Shown: positions 1-6,858, numbered from the stretch's first letter. The stretch is DNA of 13,409 nt from an uncultured Sutterella sp. (GCA_900754475.1 CAAECY010000104.1:1-13409), one strand, 5' to 3'. Translations and numbers: made by a program. Notes: generated from the letters alone by a model not told the origin.

Positions 1-85
1 CTTGCCTCTGGCTATGCGCTTGGCGCTACCACCTGCGCTTGGGACTTTCACCCTTGAGAACGTGCCCATGCCGAGCACACCGAAG

Positions 86-122
86 AAACCCCGCAGGAGC
101 GATCGGCCTGCGGGGTTTTGTT
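86..122 (+). terminator. Intrinsic terminator upstream of the porin fragment
   Basis: An 11-base-pair perfect stem pairs AACCCCGCAGG (87-97) with CCTGCGGGGTT (107-117) around a 9-base loop, followed by TTTTGTTT. On the minus strand the stem is followed by a TTTCTTC tract, so it could act in both directions. It would end a gene lying before the window. In the plus strand, frame 1 stays open from base 1 to a stop at 55-57, but that 18-residue tail is not recognisable. The first 20 bases (85-104) recur exactly at 942-961 in the next terminator. Confidence 0.85.
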
Positions 123-129
123 TCGCCTT

Positions 130-264
130 GAAAATCCGCACTCGGCTCGATCGCGCAAAAACCGTTGTAAAAACACAACTCACGGTTTACCTTAGAACCT
201 CGCGGCAGTTTACTGGTTACCTGTTGTCATTCACTTTTTGCTTGGGTTCCCCGTCGAATTTTTC
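130..264. other. Non-coding stretch with an imperfect inverted repeat
   Basis: No convincing gene is seen here. An interrupted stem, AAACCGTTGT (159-168) against ACAA and CGGTTT (175-178 and 183-188) with a 4-base bulge, is the main structure. A start codon, signal peptide and N-terminal half of the porin would be expected upstream of the fragment that begins near 265, and none is present in any frame. The junction between this stretch and the porin sequence therefore probably marks a deletion or rearrangement endpoint. Confidence 0.5.
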
Positions 265-862
265 CAAACCGAGACCGATACCGGCGTCGAAGGCACCTCG
301 AAGGTCAACCGCTACGCCTCGCTCGCTTTGACGGGCGACTTCGGTCCGCTTCAGACCGTGGCGGCTTACGAACTCTCGCAGTACGCGAACACGGATCTTC
401 ACAACGACACGAACGCCTTCTACCTCGGCGGCAACTGCGACTTCCGGGTTCTGAAGCTCTTCGCCATGGCCCAGTACACGAAGGCCGCCAAGAACTTTGC
501 GGACTTCAAAGCGCCTGCGGGCATTGCCGAAATCCCAGGCGGCGCAAAGGGGATCGATTCCTAGCCTGCAGCTCGGCACGATCGTTCCCGTCGCGGGCGG
601 CGATCTGACGGTCGGCGCCTACTACCTTGACGGCGACACGGACACCCTTCGGTATTCCGCTGCGGTTCGGGATACGGAAAAGCTCGACTTCACGTACGTC
701 GGCCTCTCCGCGCGCTATGTCTACCCCTTGAGCAAGCGTACCTCGCTCTACGCCGGTGCCGGCTATGCCGAGGAAAAGGCCGAATCCGACAACGCCGACC
801 TCACGGCCGACTCGAAAATCAAAATCGGGCAAGCGTACGCCGGCATCACCCACAAGTTCTGA
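265..862 (+). pseudogene. Gram-negative porin, 5'-truncated and frameshifted remnant
   Basis: The remnant encodes about 195 residues of an outer-membrane beta-barrel porin of the Burkholderiales general-porin type, which is usually 350-400 residues long. Frame 1 gives strand-like stretches such as NRYASLALTGDFGPLQTVAAY and stops at 562-564. Frame 2 then continues with LGTIVPVAGGDLTVGAYYLD, KLDFTYVGLSARYVYPLSKRT and the C-terminal AGITHKF. A final phenylalanine is the signal used for outer-membrane insertion. Reading GATTCC-T-AGCCTG without the T at 562 restores one continuous frame, so a single inserted base explains the break. The signal peptide and the first half of the barrel are absent. 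The frameshift could be a sequencing error, but the missing 5' half could not. A functional product is unlikely. Confidence 0.85.
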
Positions 863-911
863 TTCATCTCCTGAGTTGCGACGCGTCGGATAGCGTGCAA
901 GATCCGATCGC

Positions 912-926
912 CCGAGCAACACTCGG
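912..926 (+). repeat. Small hairpin downstream of the porin remnant
   Basis: CCGAG (912-916) and CTCGG (922-926) form a 5-base-pair stem with a CAACA loop. It lies 50 bases after the porin stop and shortly before the intrinsic terminator. It may be a transcript-end stabilising structure. No T-run follows it directly. Confidence 0.35.
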
Positions 927-941
927 CTGAAAGCGAACATT

Positions 942-976
942 GAAACCCCGCAGGAGCGATCTGCCTGCGTTTTTTT
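942..976 (+). terminator. Intrinsic terminator of the porin remnant
   Basis: CGCAGG (949-954) pairs with CCTGCG (964-969), directly followed by seven T residues (970-976). The preceding AAACCCC matches the upstream terminator, but its GGGGTTT partner has been lost, giving a shorter stem. Bases 942-961 are identical to 85-104. The terminator is placed correctly for the porin gene that ends at 862. Confidence 0.8.
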
Positions 977-1084
977 GGTTTTGGTCCACCGACGGCGAGT
1001 GTCTCTCGGAAGACGGAGAAAAGAATGACCGCCACAGCCCGCTACCAAGGTCGAAAAACACCAAGGTACTCGACAGAGACGGTG
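977..1084. other. Gene-free gap between convergent terminators
   Basis: This stretch lies between the plus-strand terminator ending near 976 and the minus-strand terminator of the flavoprotein gene at 1085. I see no ribosome binding site, coding signature or strong repeat in it. Plus-strand frames stay open through it and into the next gene only because the antisense frame of GC-rich coding sequence lacks stop codons. Confidence 0.5.
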
Positions 1085-1114
1085 AAAAAAGGGCCGATAC
1101 CTTCGTACCGGCCC
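1085..1114 (-). terminator. Intrinsic terminator of the flavoprotein reductase gene
   Basis: On the minus strand GGGCCGGTAC pairs with GTATCGGCCC (one G-T pair) around a GAAG loop, followed by six T residues (plus-strand A run 1085-1090). It begins 45 bases after the stop codon of the reductase gene, and no other minus-strand gene intervenes. The reductase transcript therefore ends here. Confidence 0.9.
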
Positions 1115-1158
1115 CAAGGAGGAGGAGAAATCGATCGACTTTCAGATCAGTCGGGGGA

Positions 1159-2655
1159 TCAGCCCTTCACGACTTCTTTGGCGGCGTTTTCACCCGCGAT
1201 CTGGCCGAAGACAAAGCAGTCGAGCACGGCATTGCCACCCACGCGATTCGTGCCGTGGATGCCGCCCGTGATTTCGCCCGCGGCGTAGAGACGCGGAATC
1301 ACGGCGCCCGTCCAGTCGAGGCACTGGGCCTTCGTATTGGTGTTGAGGCCGCCCATCGTGTGGTGCACGGTCATGCCGGTGTAGCAGGCCCAGAAGGGAC
1401 CCTTTTCGATCTTCTTCGTGAGGTTGACGGCGGTCTTGTTGAAGTCGTCGTCCTTCTTCGCATCGACAAAACCGTTGTAGCGCTTGATCGTGGCTTCGAG
1501 CCCGTCGGGATCGACCCCCATCTTCACGGCGAGTTCGCGGATGGTGGGCGCGGACCAGGCTTCGTTGATCTTTTCGCCTTCGTGGATCGCCTTGCGGTTC
1601 ACTTCGTCGTAGGACATGAAGTTTTCGTTGTCGCAGACCGTGTAGGCGTAGCGTTCGGGGGTGCCGAGGACCGCGTCGCGAATGACGTCGCGGCGTTCGC
1701 CTTCGTTGACGATACGGTTGCCGCGCTTGTCGACGTAGATCGAGCCGTTGACGTTGAAGTTGAGGAGAAGCTTCATTTTCTTCCCGGCTGGGGCACCCGG
1801 GGTCGACTGGATGAAGTCCATCCCGACCAAGTAGCCGCCCACGCGCACGGCCGCCATCGCCACCTGACCCGACATCGAGGGAAGGTTGTCGGTGCCGAGG
1901 CCCTTCACGCGCGGATCGTGGAGTTCACGCAGGTACGTGTTCGCACCGAACCCGCCCGCGGCGAGCACCACGGCGCGCGTCGCGCGGATGTAGCGCACTT
2001 CACCCTTCGAATTCTTCACCTGAACGCCGAGGACGTCGCCATCGAAGCCCCCTTCGCGGATGATTTCGACGACGTCCATGCCGGTCTTCACTTCAACGCC
2101 CAGGTCCTTCGCGGCCTTCGCGAGCACCGTGCCGTAGCCCTGACCCTTCGGGAGAGCGGGCACGTGGGAGCGCGGATAGAGCGCGCCGAAAATCTGAATG
2201 ACGTTGTCCTTGAACTTCATCCCGAGGCTTTCGAGCCACGTGACGGCGCCGTAGGCGTTTTCGCAGAGAACACGCACGCGTTCGGGGTCGCCGCGGAAGT
2301 CGCCCGCGGCAAGCGTCTGCTTCATGTGGTTTTCGGGAGAGTCCTTGATGCCTTGCTTGGGCTGACGGACGGGGTCGGCGGCATTCATGAAGCCCTGGGA
2401 GAGGAGCGTGTTGCCGCCCGCGAAGGCGAGCTTTTCGAGGACGACGATCTTCTTCGCACCCGTCTGCGCGGCCTTGACGGCGGCGGCCATACCGGCGCCG
2501 CCCGCACCGACGACGACCACTTCGTAGGTGTCGGTCCACGTGACGCCGTCGGCGGACTTCGCGGAAGCGACGGAGGTGACGGCAGCCGTGGCGAGCGCGG
2601 CGCTGCCAAGGCCCATGTTCTTCAAAAGCGAGCGGCGGGAAAGTTCTTGGGTCAT
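1159..2655 (-). CDS. Tat-exported FAD-dependent reductase (fumarate/urocanate reductase-like flavoprotein)
   Basis: This 498-residue protein belongs to the flavocytochrome c / fumarate reductase flavoprotein family. The N-terminus SRRSLLK (residues 6-12) followed by an alanine-rich stretch is a twin-arginine signal, so the enzyme is probably exported folded to the periplasm. The FAD site is VVVVGAGGAGMAAA (46-59), with a second FAD contact at LAAGGFG (231-237). Catalytic residues visible by comparison with Shewanella FccA are the proton-donor arginine R322 in NEGERRD, H432 in HHTMGG and R471 in GTNRVGG. The position of FccA H365 reads IQSTPG (S284/T285), and the TE pair that contacts substrate reads as leucines near 297-298, so fumarate is not the obvious substrate. 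There is no haem or FMN domain, so electrons must come from another protein, not in this window. The start at 2655 has AGGAG six bases upstream. A longer reading to 2814 would hide the signal peptide. Confidence 0.95.
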   Translation of the reverse strand: MTQELSRRSLLKNMGLGSAALATAAVTSVASAKSADGVTWTDTYEVVVVGAGGAGMAAAVKAAQTGAKKIVVLEKLAFAGGNTLLSQGFMNAADPVRQPKQGIKDSPENHMKQTLAAGDFRGDPERVRVLCENAYGAVTWLESLGMKFKDNVIQIFGALYPRSHVPALPKGQGYGTVLAKAAKDLGVEVKTGMDVVEIIREGGFDGDVLGVQVKNSKGEVRYIRATRAVVLAAGGFGANTYLRELHDPRVKGLGTDNLPSMSGQVAMAAVRVGGYLVGMDFIQSTPGAPAGKKMKLLLNFNVNGSIYVDKRGNRIVNEGERRDVIRDAVLGTPERYAYTVCDNENFMSYDEVNRKAIHEGEKINEAWSAPTIRELAVKMGVDPDGLEATIKRYNGFVDAKKDDDFNKTAVNLTKKIEKGPFWACYTGMTVHHTMGGLNTNTKAQCLDWTGAVIPRLYAAGEITGGIHGTNRVGGNAVLDCFVFGQIAGENAAKEVVKG

Positions 2656-2715
2656 TCTGAACTCCTGATGGTTGGGTTGAACGCGGGACCTCAAAGGCCG
2701 CCCGCGTTCGTTTCG

Positions 2716-2757
2716 TTCAGGAATTATTTTCCGCATGCACCTACGCGCGTAAGCGCA
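2716..2757 (-). promoter_or_regulatory. Putative promoter and palindromic operator of the reductase gene
   Basis: On the minus strand AATAAT (2728-2723) matches the -10 consensus at five of six bases. No good -35 box lies 16-18 bases upstream (TACGCG at the 17-base position). Instead an imperfect 22-base palindrome covers 2736-2757, with arms TGCACCTACGC and TGCGCTTACGC matching at 9 of 11 positions and a perfect 10-base core TACGCGCGTA. The palindrome would span about -20 to -41 from the predicted start, which suits a regulator-dependent promoter. The binding protein is unknown. The FixJ-type regulator at 3960-4679 is an obvious candidate. Confidence 0.45.
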
Positions 2758-2771
2758 TTTTTTTCGTCGCC

Positions 2772-2831
2772 GGGGCCGAAAAAACTCTTCGAACGGCTCG
2801 GGAATAACCCGCATGACCCGCCGTCGGCCCC
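2772..2831. repeat. Spaced inverted repeat between the reductase and hemolysin III genes
   Basis: GGGGCCGA (2772-2779) and TCGGCCCC (2824-2831) are perfect 8-base arms 44 bases apart. On the minus strand a run of six T residues lies just before the second arm, so this is not a standard terminator for the hemolysin III gene. The rest of the 237-base gap between the two genes (2656-2892) holds only the reductase promoter region. Confidence 0.3.
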
Positions 2832-2892
2832 TTCCTGCGTTTTACCACTCACCTTTGTCCGGCCTCGCTTTCTCAAGGAATTGCCGCCATTT

Positions 2893-3684
2893 TCACACCC
2901 CGATCGGGTTGGGAATCACGTAAAAGAACACCGCAAAGAAATGCAAAGCGGTTCCCGCGAGAACGAAGACGTGCCAGATCGCGTGGTTGAAGGGGAGCTT
3001 GTCCCAAAGGTAGAAGACGACGCCTGCGCTGTACGCGACCCCACCGCCCGCCAGGAGCGCAAGCCCGCCCCAGGGGAGCGCCTCGACAAGGGGCTTCAGG
3101 ACGAAGATCACGCACCAGCCGAGGCCCAAATATAGCAGGCAATTGATCCAGTCGGCAGCCTTCATGAGGAAGGGTTGGAAGATCGCCCCCGCGAGCGCGA
3201 TCCCCCAGACGACGAAAAAGAGCGCCCAGCCGGTGACGCCTCCGAGCGTGATGAGGCAAAAGGGCGTGTAGGAGCCCGCAATGAGTAGGTAGATGGCACT
3301 GTGGTCGAAAATCTGCAGAATGCGCTTCGCTCGCCTGTTCGGGATCGCGTGGTAGAGAGTCGAAACGAGGTACAGAATCACCATGGTCGCCCCGAACAAG
3401 GCGGAACTCGCCACCACGACCGCGCTCTTTCCGGTCGCGACCGCTTCCACGACCATCACCACCAACCCCGCGATCGAAAGGAGCGCGGCGAGCCCGTGCG
3501 TCACGGCGTTCGCGGTCTCTTCCCCTCGACTGTAGACGGGAAGGCGCACGCCGCGGCGGCACTTCTTCGAGCGCGTTGCTGACCCAGCTTCGGCCGAGGA
3601 TGCGGATGCGCATACGGCTTCGGGTCGAGGGCTTCCGATTTTTTCGGCCCCCTCTTCTTTTCGTAATTCGGCAACGTCCGTCAT
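2893..3684 (-). CDS. Hemolysin III family (HlyIII/YqfA, PAQR-like) membrane protein
   Basis: This is a 263-residue, probably seven-helix inner-membrane protein of the hemolysin III / PAQR superfamily, whose members are likely metal-dependent membrane hydrolases or receptors. The bacterial members have no settled function despite the name. The family signature residues are all present: H63 in VTHG, S108 and H112 in STLYH, D127-H128 in the DHSAIYLLIAGSYTP helix, and H234 and H238 in the last helix (HAIWH). Together these form the predicted zinc site. Hydrophobic segments run from about residue 62 to 256. A hydrophilic, Ala/Ser/Arg-rich N-terminal extension of about 50 residues precedes the first helix and is longer than usual. 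The ATG at 3684 has AAGGAG eight bases upstream, whereas the in-frame start at 3735 has no ribosome binding site. It lies between the response regulator and the reductase on the same strand, with gaps of 237-275 bases, so it is probably transcribed separately. Confidence 0.92.
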   Translation of the reverse strand: MTDVAELRKEEGAEKIGSPRPEAVCASASSAEAGSATRSKKCRRGVRLPVYSRGEETANAVTHGLAALLSIAGLVVMVVEAVATGKSAVVVASSALFGATMVILYLVSTLYHAIPNRRAKRILQIFDHSAIYLLIAGSYTPFCLITLGGVTGWALFFVVWGIALAGAIFQPFLMKAADWINCLLYLGLGWCVIFVLKPLVEALPWGGLALLAGGGVAYSAGVVFYLWDKLPFNHAIWHVFVLAGTALHFFAVFFYVIPNPIGV

Positions 3685-3762
3685 GCTTCGCACTCCTTCG
3701 TGATTTTTTGCAGATCGGAAGGAAGTGTGACGCACGGATTAGCCGCAAAACGCCATAAGGAT

Positions 3763-3778
3763 TACGGGTTATCCCGTA
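3763..3778. promoter_or_regulatory. Palindrome upstream of the hemolysin III gene (possible operator)
   Basis: TACGGG (3763-3768) and CCCGTA (3773-3778) form a 6-base inverted repeat with a 4-base centre, 79 bases upstream of the start codon. The plus-strand sequence after it is T-rich (TATTTTCGTTT), but no plus-strand gene ends here, so an operator role is preferred over a terminator. I could not place a convincing -35/-10 pair for this gene. Confidence 0.3.
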
Positions 3779-3915
3779 TTTTCGTTTCCCGCGACGCAAA
3801 AGACGCAACGGAATGTTGCTCGGAGTGTAGAAGTTTTTCTCTGCGGACGATCGAACGGTCGGGCGCTGCGGATGCCCTCCTCGAACGCCCTCCTCAAGGA
3901 CCCGCAGTCGCGATC

Positions 3916-3959
3916 CGAAGTTGAGTTTCGAAGTCGAGCCCCGAAGCTGAGTTCCGGAG
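3916..3959. repeat. Degenerate 13-base tandem repeat after the response regulator gene
   Basis: Three consecutive 13-base units start at 3916, 3929 and 3942: CGAAGTTGAGTTT, CGAAGTCGAGCCC and CGAAGCTGAGTTC. A weaker fourth unit (CGGAGTTACGCCT) runs into the 3' end of the regulator gene, which stops at 3960-3962. The rest of the 275-base gap 3685-3959 holds the hemolysin III leader and no gene that I can support. Confidence 0.6.
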
Positions 3960-4679
3960 TTACGCCTCCGGAAAGCGCTTCCGGAGCGCCTCGCGGATGT
4001 CGGGAAGAATCGCTTCAAGTGCCTCCCCCGAATGGACGTTGAACTTTCGATAGAGCTTCGCGCGGTGCCCTTCGACCGTTCGCACCGAAACGCCCGTACG
4101 TTCCGAAATCTGCGCGTCGGTGAGGTTCTTGAGGATGAAGGTGAGGATTCGCACTTCGTGCTCGGAGAGCGTTTCCGCCCCTTCCGCAATCCGTTCTTCG
4201 CGGGTGCCGAGGCGCCGCAGCCGATCGCGGTGAAGCGCCCGATCGATGGCGGCGATGAGTTCGTCTTCGTCGACGGGCTTCATGAGGAAGTCCAAAGCCC
4301 CGGCTTTCAAGCTCGAAACCGCCACGTGCACGTCCGCGTAGCCCGTGAGGAATATGACGGGCAAGCCCCGCCCGAGTTCGTGCAAGCGGTTCTGGAGTTC
4401 GAGCCCGCTCATCCCCGGCATCCGAACGTCAAGAACGAGGCACCCCGGGCGCTCTTCGCGGGCTTCGTCGGGGTCCGCGAGAAAGGCGTCCGCGCTCGGC
4501 CAGTCGGCGACTTGAAAACCCTCGATTTCGAGCATCGTTTTCAAAGCCCGCCGCACGGCCTCGTCGTCGTCCACGATCCGAACGACCGAAGCGGCACGTT
4601 CCTCCTCGCGTCGGTCGGAGAAGTCCGCCTCGAAGAGCGGTTTCAAAAGTGCGGGCGTAAGCGGTGCGGAAACGGGCAT
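3960..4679 (-). CDS. FixJ/NarL-type response regulator with LuxR helix-turn-helix (TtrR-like)
   Basis: This is a 239-residue two-component response regulator. The receiver domain (about residues 32-148) shows the acidic pocket D37-D38-D39, the phospho-acceptor D84 in CLVLDVRMPGMSG, T112 in FLTGYADV and K134 in MKPVDEDEL, a FixJ-family signature. A LuxR/GerE DNA-binding domain follows at about 170-225 (LSEHEVRILTFILKNLTDAQI, VSVRTVEGHRAKLYRKF). The histidine kinase immediately upstream on the same strand is its likely partner. The ATG at 4679 starts about 30 residues before the receiver fold but has only a weak AGGA at ten bases. A GTG at 4763, 29 bases after the kinase stop and preceded by AAGGGGAGGG, is a real alternative and would add 28 residues. 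The reductase gene 1.3 kb downstream is a plausible target. Confidence 0.93.
   Translation of the reverse strand: MPVSAPLTPALLKPLFEADFSDRREEERAASVVRIVDDDEAVRRALKTMLEIEGFQVADWPSADAFLADPDEAREERPGCLVLDVRMPGMSGLELQNRLHELGRGLPVIFLTGYADVHVAVSSLKAGALDFLMKPVDEDELIAAIDRALHRDRLRRLGTREERIAEGAETLSEHEVRILTFILKNLTDAQISERTGVSVRTVEGHRAKLYRKFNVHSGEALEAILPDIREALRKRFPEA
3966..3986. repeat. Perfect hairpin in the last codons of the response regulator gene
   Basis: CTCCGGAA (3966-3973) and TTCCGGAG (3979-3986) form an 8-base-pair stem with an AGCGC loop, inside the final codons (RKRFPEA). No T-run follows on the minus strand, so it is not a standard terminator. It could slow 3' decay of the transcript. Further CTCCGGA copies lie next to it. 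Confidence 0.45.
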
Positions 4680-4792
4680 GGGGGTTCGGTCCTGAAGGCT
4701 TGGAGTCGTAAGGAGACGAAGTGTAGCGACTCTCGGGGATTTCGGGAAAGAGCGAACTTTCACGCCCTCCCCTTCGCCTTCTCGCCCTACTC

Positions 4793-6826
4793 TTACACAG
4801 CCGCCCGAGCGCCCCCGTAGGCCGGAAAGTCGATCGTCACCCGCACGCCCCCGTCGTCGGGCGCTTCAAAGCGAATCGACGCACGGTGCACTTCGGCAAT
4901 CGACTTGCAAAGCAGGAGCCCCAGCCCGAGCCCGCGCTCCTTGGTGGTGGCGAGGGGTTCGGCAAGTTCCGCAAGCTGCGCGTACGTCAAGCGCGCGCCG
5001 CCGTTGCGAACGACAAGGCGCACGACCGACCCTTCGGGCGCCGTCTCATGAGACGTCTCAGGAGTCGTTTCAGGAGAGACTTCGGAGGCTTCCGTGCTAT
5101 GAGCCTCAAGCACTTCATGAGCGTCCTTCCCCTCCAAGCGCCCGATCGTGACCGCAATCGGCTCGGGAAGGCCCGCAGCCGACAACGCTTCTTCGGCGTT
5201 TTTGAAGAGGTTCATGAGGAGCACCCGCAACTCCACCCCGTCCCCCGCCACGAGAAGCCCCGTGCCGGGCGGCGTCAGGTAGTCGACCGTCACCTCGCGC
5301 TTCAAGCGGCGGGATTCCGTCATCTCGCGCTTCACGTCGAGAACGAGCGCGGCGAGGTCGACGGGTTTCGACCGGTCGGCGCCTTCTTTCGCGTAGCTTC
5401 TCACCCGCTCGATGATGCTCGTTGCAAGTTTCAGTTGCTCCGTCAATTCTTTGAGGCACCGGTCCGCCAACGGTTTGTCGACCGTCTCGCGCGCCATGAG
5501 TTTCCCGAGCGAGCGCGCGCTGTAGCGCATCGCGGAGAGGGGCTGCACGAATTCGTGCGCGAAGACGGACGACAACTTTCCGATCATCCCGACGCGCTCG
5601 AGACGCGTCAACTTTTCGCTCGTCGTCCGAGCGAGGTCGCTTGCTTCCTTTTCACGCCGAAGAGCTTCGGCGAGGGCTCTTGTGCGGCGTACGACGAGGC
5701 GCTCCAGGCGCCAGGCGTGAAGTGCCCAAAGCAAAAGCCCCGCGAGAACAAGCATCAAGACCGGCCAATAGGTGGTGACGACGCGCTCGACGGTCCAATC
5801 GCGCAGGTACGCATAGGGCCCGATCCGGAGGCGCTTGAAGACGTCGTTCACGCGCTCGAAGTCGGTGGCGTAGGAAATCGTGTAACCGCCTTGCGTATCC
5901 TCGGGGGAAAGGGCCAAGAGAGCGGTCGCGAGGTGGCGCGTAATGACGGCGGGGGTGTGGTTTGCGACCGCCACCGTCCACCCGGGGTAGAGGTCCGTCG
6001 AAAAGGCGCAGCCGAGGCGCTTTCCCGCGGGCGTTTCCTGTTGGTTCACAACCTTGAGCTTACCCTTCCATGCGGGGTGCTTCTCGACGAGGGCTTCGGG
6101 CATGCAGGCGCGCAGAAGCCCCACGTCGGCTTTGCCGTCAATGACCGCCTCGATCACGGCCTTCGGGCGGTTATGCGTGAATTCGATTCCCGAAAAGAAC
6201 CCCTCGGGGTCGAACCCCGCCTTCGCGACCTCACCCATGTTCGTCTGAAACGTCATGAAGTTCGCGGGGTCGGTGGAAATCGCGCGCTTTCCTTTGAGGC
6301 TTGCAAGGTCCGTAATGTCCGAGCGGTCGGCGCGCGCGACGAGCACGCCCGCGACGCACTGGTTGGGGTCGGGCATCTGCGCGAGGACGAGCGTTCCGAT
6401 GTCGCGAACGCCGTAGCGCTGAAGCTCGACGTAGAGGCCCGAACTCGCGAGGAAAAACTCCACCTCGTGCCGCGCCACGGCGGCTTTGAGACGGTCGGAG
6501 GAGTCGTAGGGAACGGCAACGATGTCGAGCCCCTTCGTCGCGCGTTGAAGGTACCCGATCAAATCCTCTTGAATGTTGTCGAGCGTTGGCCCGTAGGAGG
6601 ACTCCTGCTCGAACTGCAAGATGCCCACCCGCACCCGCGTTCCCGGGGGCGGATCGGGCGGGAGCTCCTTGTCGATGACGGGGGAAAGGACGGAGGGTTC
6701 GGCGGCCGTAACGGGCATCGAGCCCGCAACCGCACCGAAGCCGAGGAAGAGAGCGACGGCAACGCCGAGGGCGACTTTTCGAAAGCCCCGCTTGCTGCCC
6801 TCCCTATTCTTCGCCGTTCGCCTCAT
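4793..6826 (-). CDS. Sensor histidine kinase with PhnD-like periplasmic binding domain (TtrS-like)
   Basis: This 677-residue inner-membrane kinase has the architecture of the tetrathionate sensor TtrS. A signal peptide or anchor (about 15-42, AEP junction) is followed by a PhnD-like ligand-binding domain (about 64-340), one transmembrane helix (about 354-371), a short coiled-coil linker, and kinase domains. H424 in FAHEFVQPLSAMRY is the phosphorylation site, N543 lies in the N-box (LFKNAEEAL), and GLGLGL (632-637) forms the G2 region. The expected DNGPG of the G1 box reads RNGGA (607-611), which is unusual. A low-complexity Ser/Thr/Glu/Pro insert (about 574-599) precedes it. The periplasmic domain has C157, C241 and C273. 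The ligand cannot be read from sequence. The start at 6826 has GAGG seven bases upstream, 32 bases after the DUF4261-like gene, so these two are probably cotranscribed with the regulator. Confidence 0.93.
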   Translation of the reverse strand: MRRTAKNREGSKRGFRKVALGVAVALFLGFGAVAGSMPVTAAEPSVLSPVIDKELPPDPPPGTRVRVGILQFEQESSYGPTLDNIQEDLIGYLQRATKGLDIVAVPYDSSDRLKAAVARHEVEFFLASSGLYVELQRYGVRDIGTLVLAQMPDPNQCVAGVLVARADRSDITDLASLKGKRAISTDPANFMTFQTNMGEVAKAGFDPEGFFSGIEFTHNRPKAVIEAVIDGKADVGLLRACMPEALVEKHPAWKGKLKVVNQQETPAGKRLGCAFSTDLYPGWTVAVANHTPAVITRHLATALLALSPEDTQGGYTISYATDFERVNDVFKRLRIGPYAYLRDWTVERVVTTYWPVLMLVLAGLLLWALHAWRLERLVVRRTRALAEALRREKEASDLARTTSEKLTRLERVGMIGKLSSVFAHEFVQPLSAMRYSARSLGKLMARETVDKPLADRCLKELTEQLKLATSIIERVRSYAKEGADRSKPVDLAALVLDVKREMTESRRLKREVTVDYLTPPGTGLLVAGDGVELRVLLMNLFKNAEEALSAAGLPEPIAVTIGRLEGKDAHEVLEAHSTEASEVSPETTPETSHETAPEGSVVRLVVRNGGARLTYAQLAELAEPLATTKERGLGLGLLLCKSIAEVHRASIRFEAPDDGGVRVTIDFPAYGGARAAV

Positions 6827-6858
6827 GGTCCGCCCTCGTACCCGTTTTCGAGAAGCGA

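Noticed and set aside
1..57. Possible 3' end of a gene entering from the left
   Set aside because: Frame 1 is open to a stop at 55-57 and a terminator follows, but 18 residues give no identity and other frames are also open. The strand cannot be decided.
2..331. A 109-codon plus-strand open frame at the left edge
   Set aside because: It passes through an intrinsic terminator and into the porin remnant in the wrong frame, and shows no protein-like pattern.
2743..2814. Upstream extension of the reductase reading frame to 2814
   Set aside because: It would bury the twin-arginine signal inside the protein and ignore the well-spaced AGGAG in front of 2655.
940..3135. A 731-codon open frame on the plus strand
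   Set aside because: It runs antisense to the flavoprotein reductase, whose domain motifs are clear on the other strand. Its composition (rich in Arg, Val, His) is the usual complement-frame product of GC-rich coding DNA, and it crosses a terminator.
4680..4763. GTG-initiated 28-residue extension of the FixJ-type regulator
   Set aside because: It has a better ribosome site than the ATG at 4679, but the added residues show no conservation that I can recognise. It is recorded as an alternative start rather than chosen.
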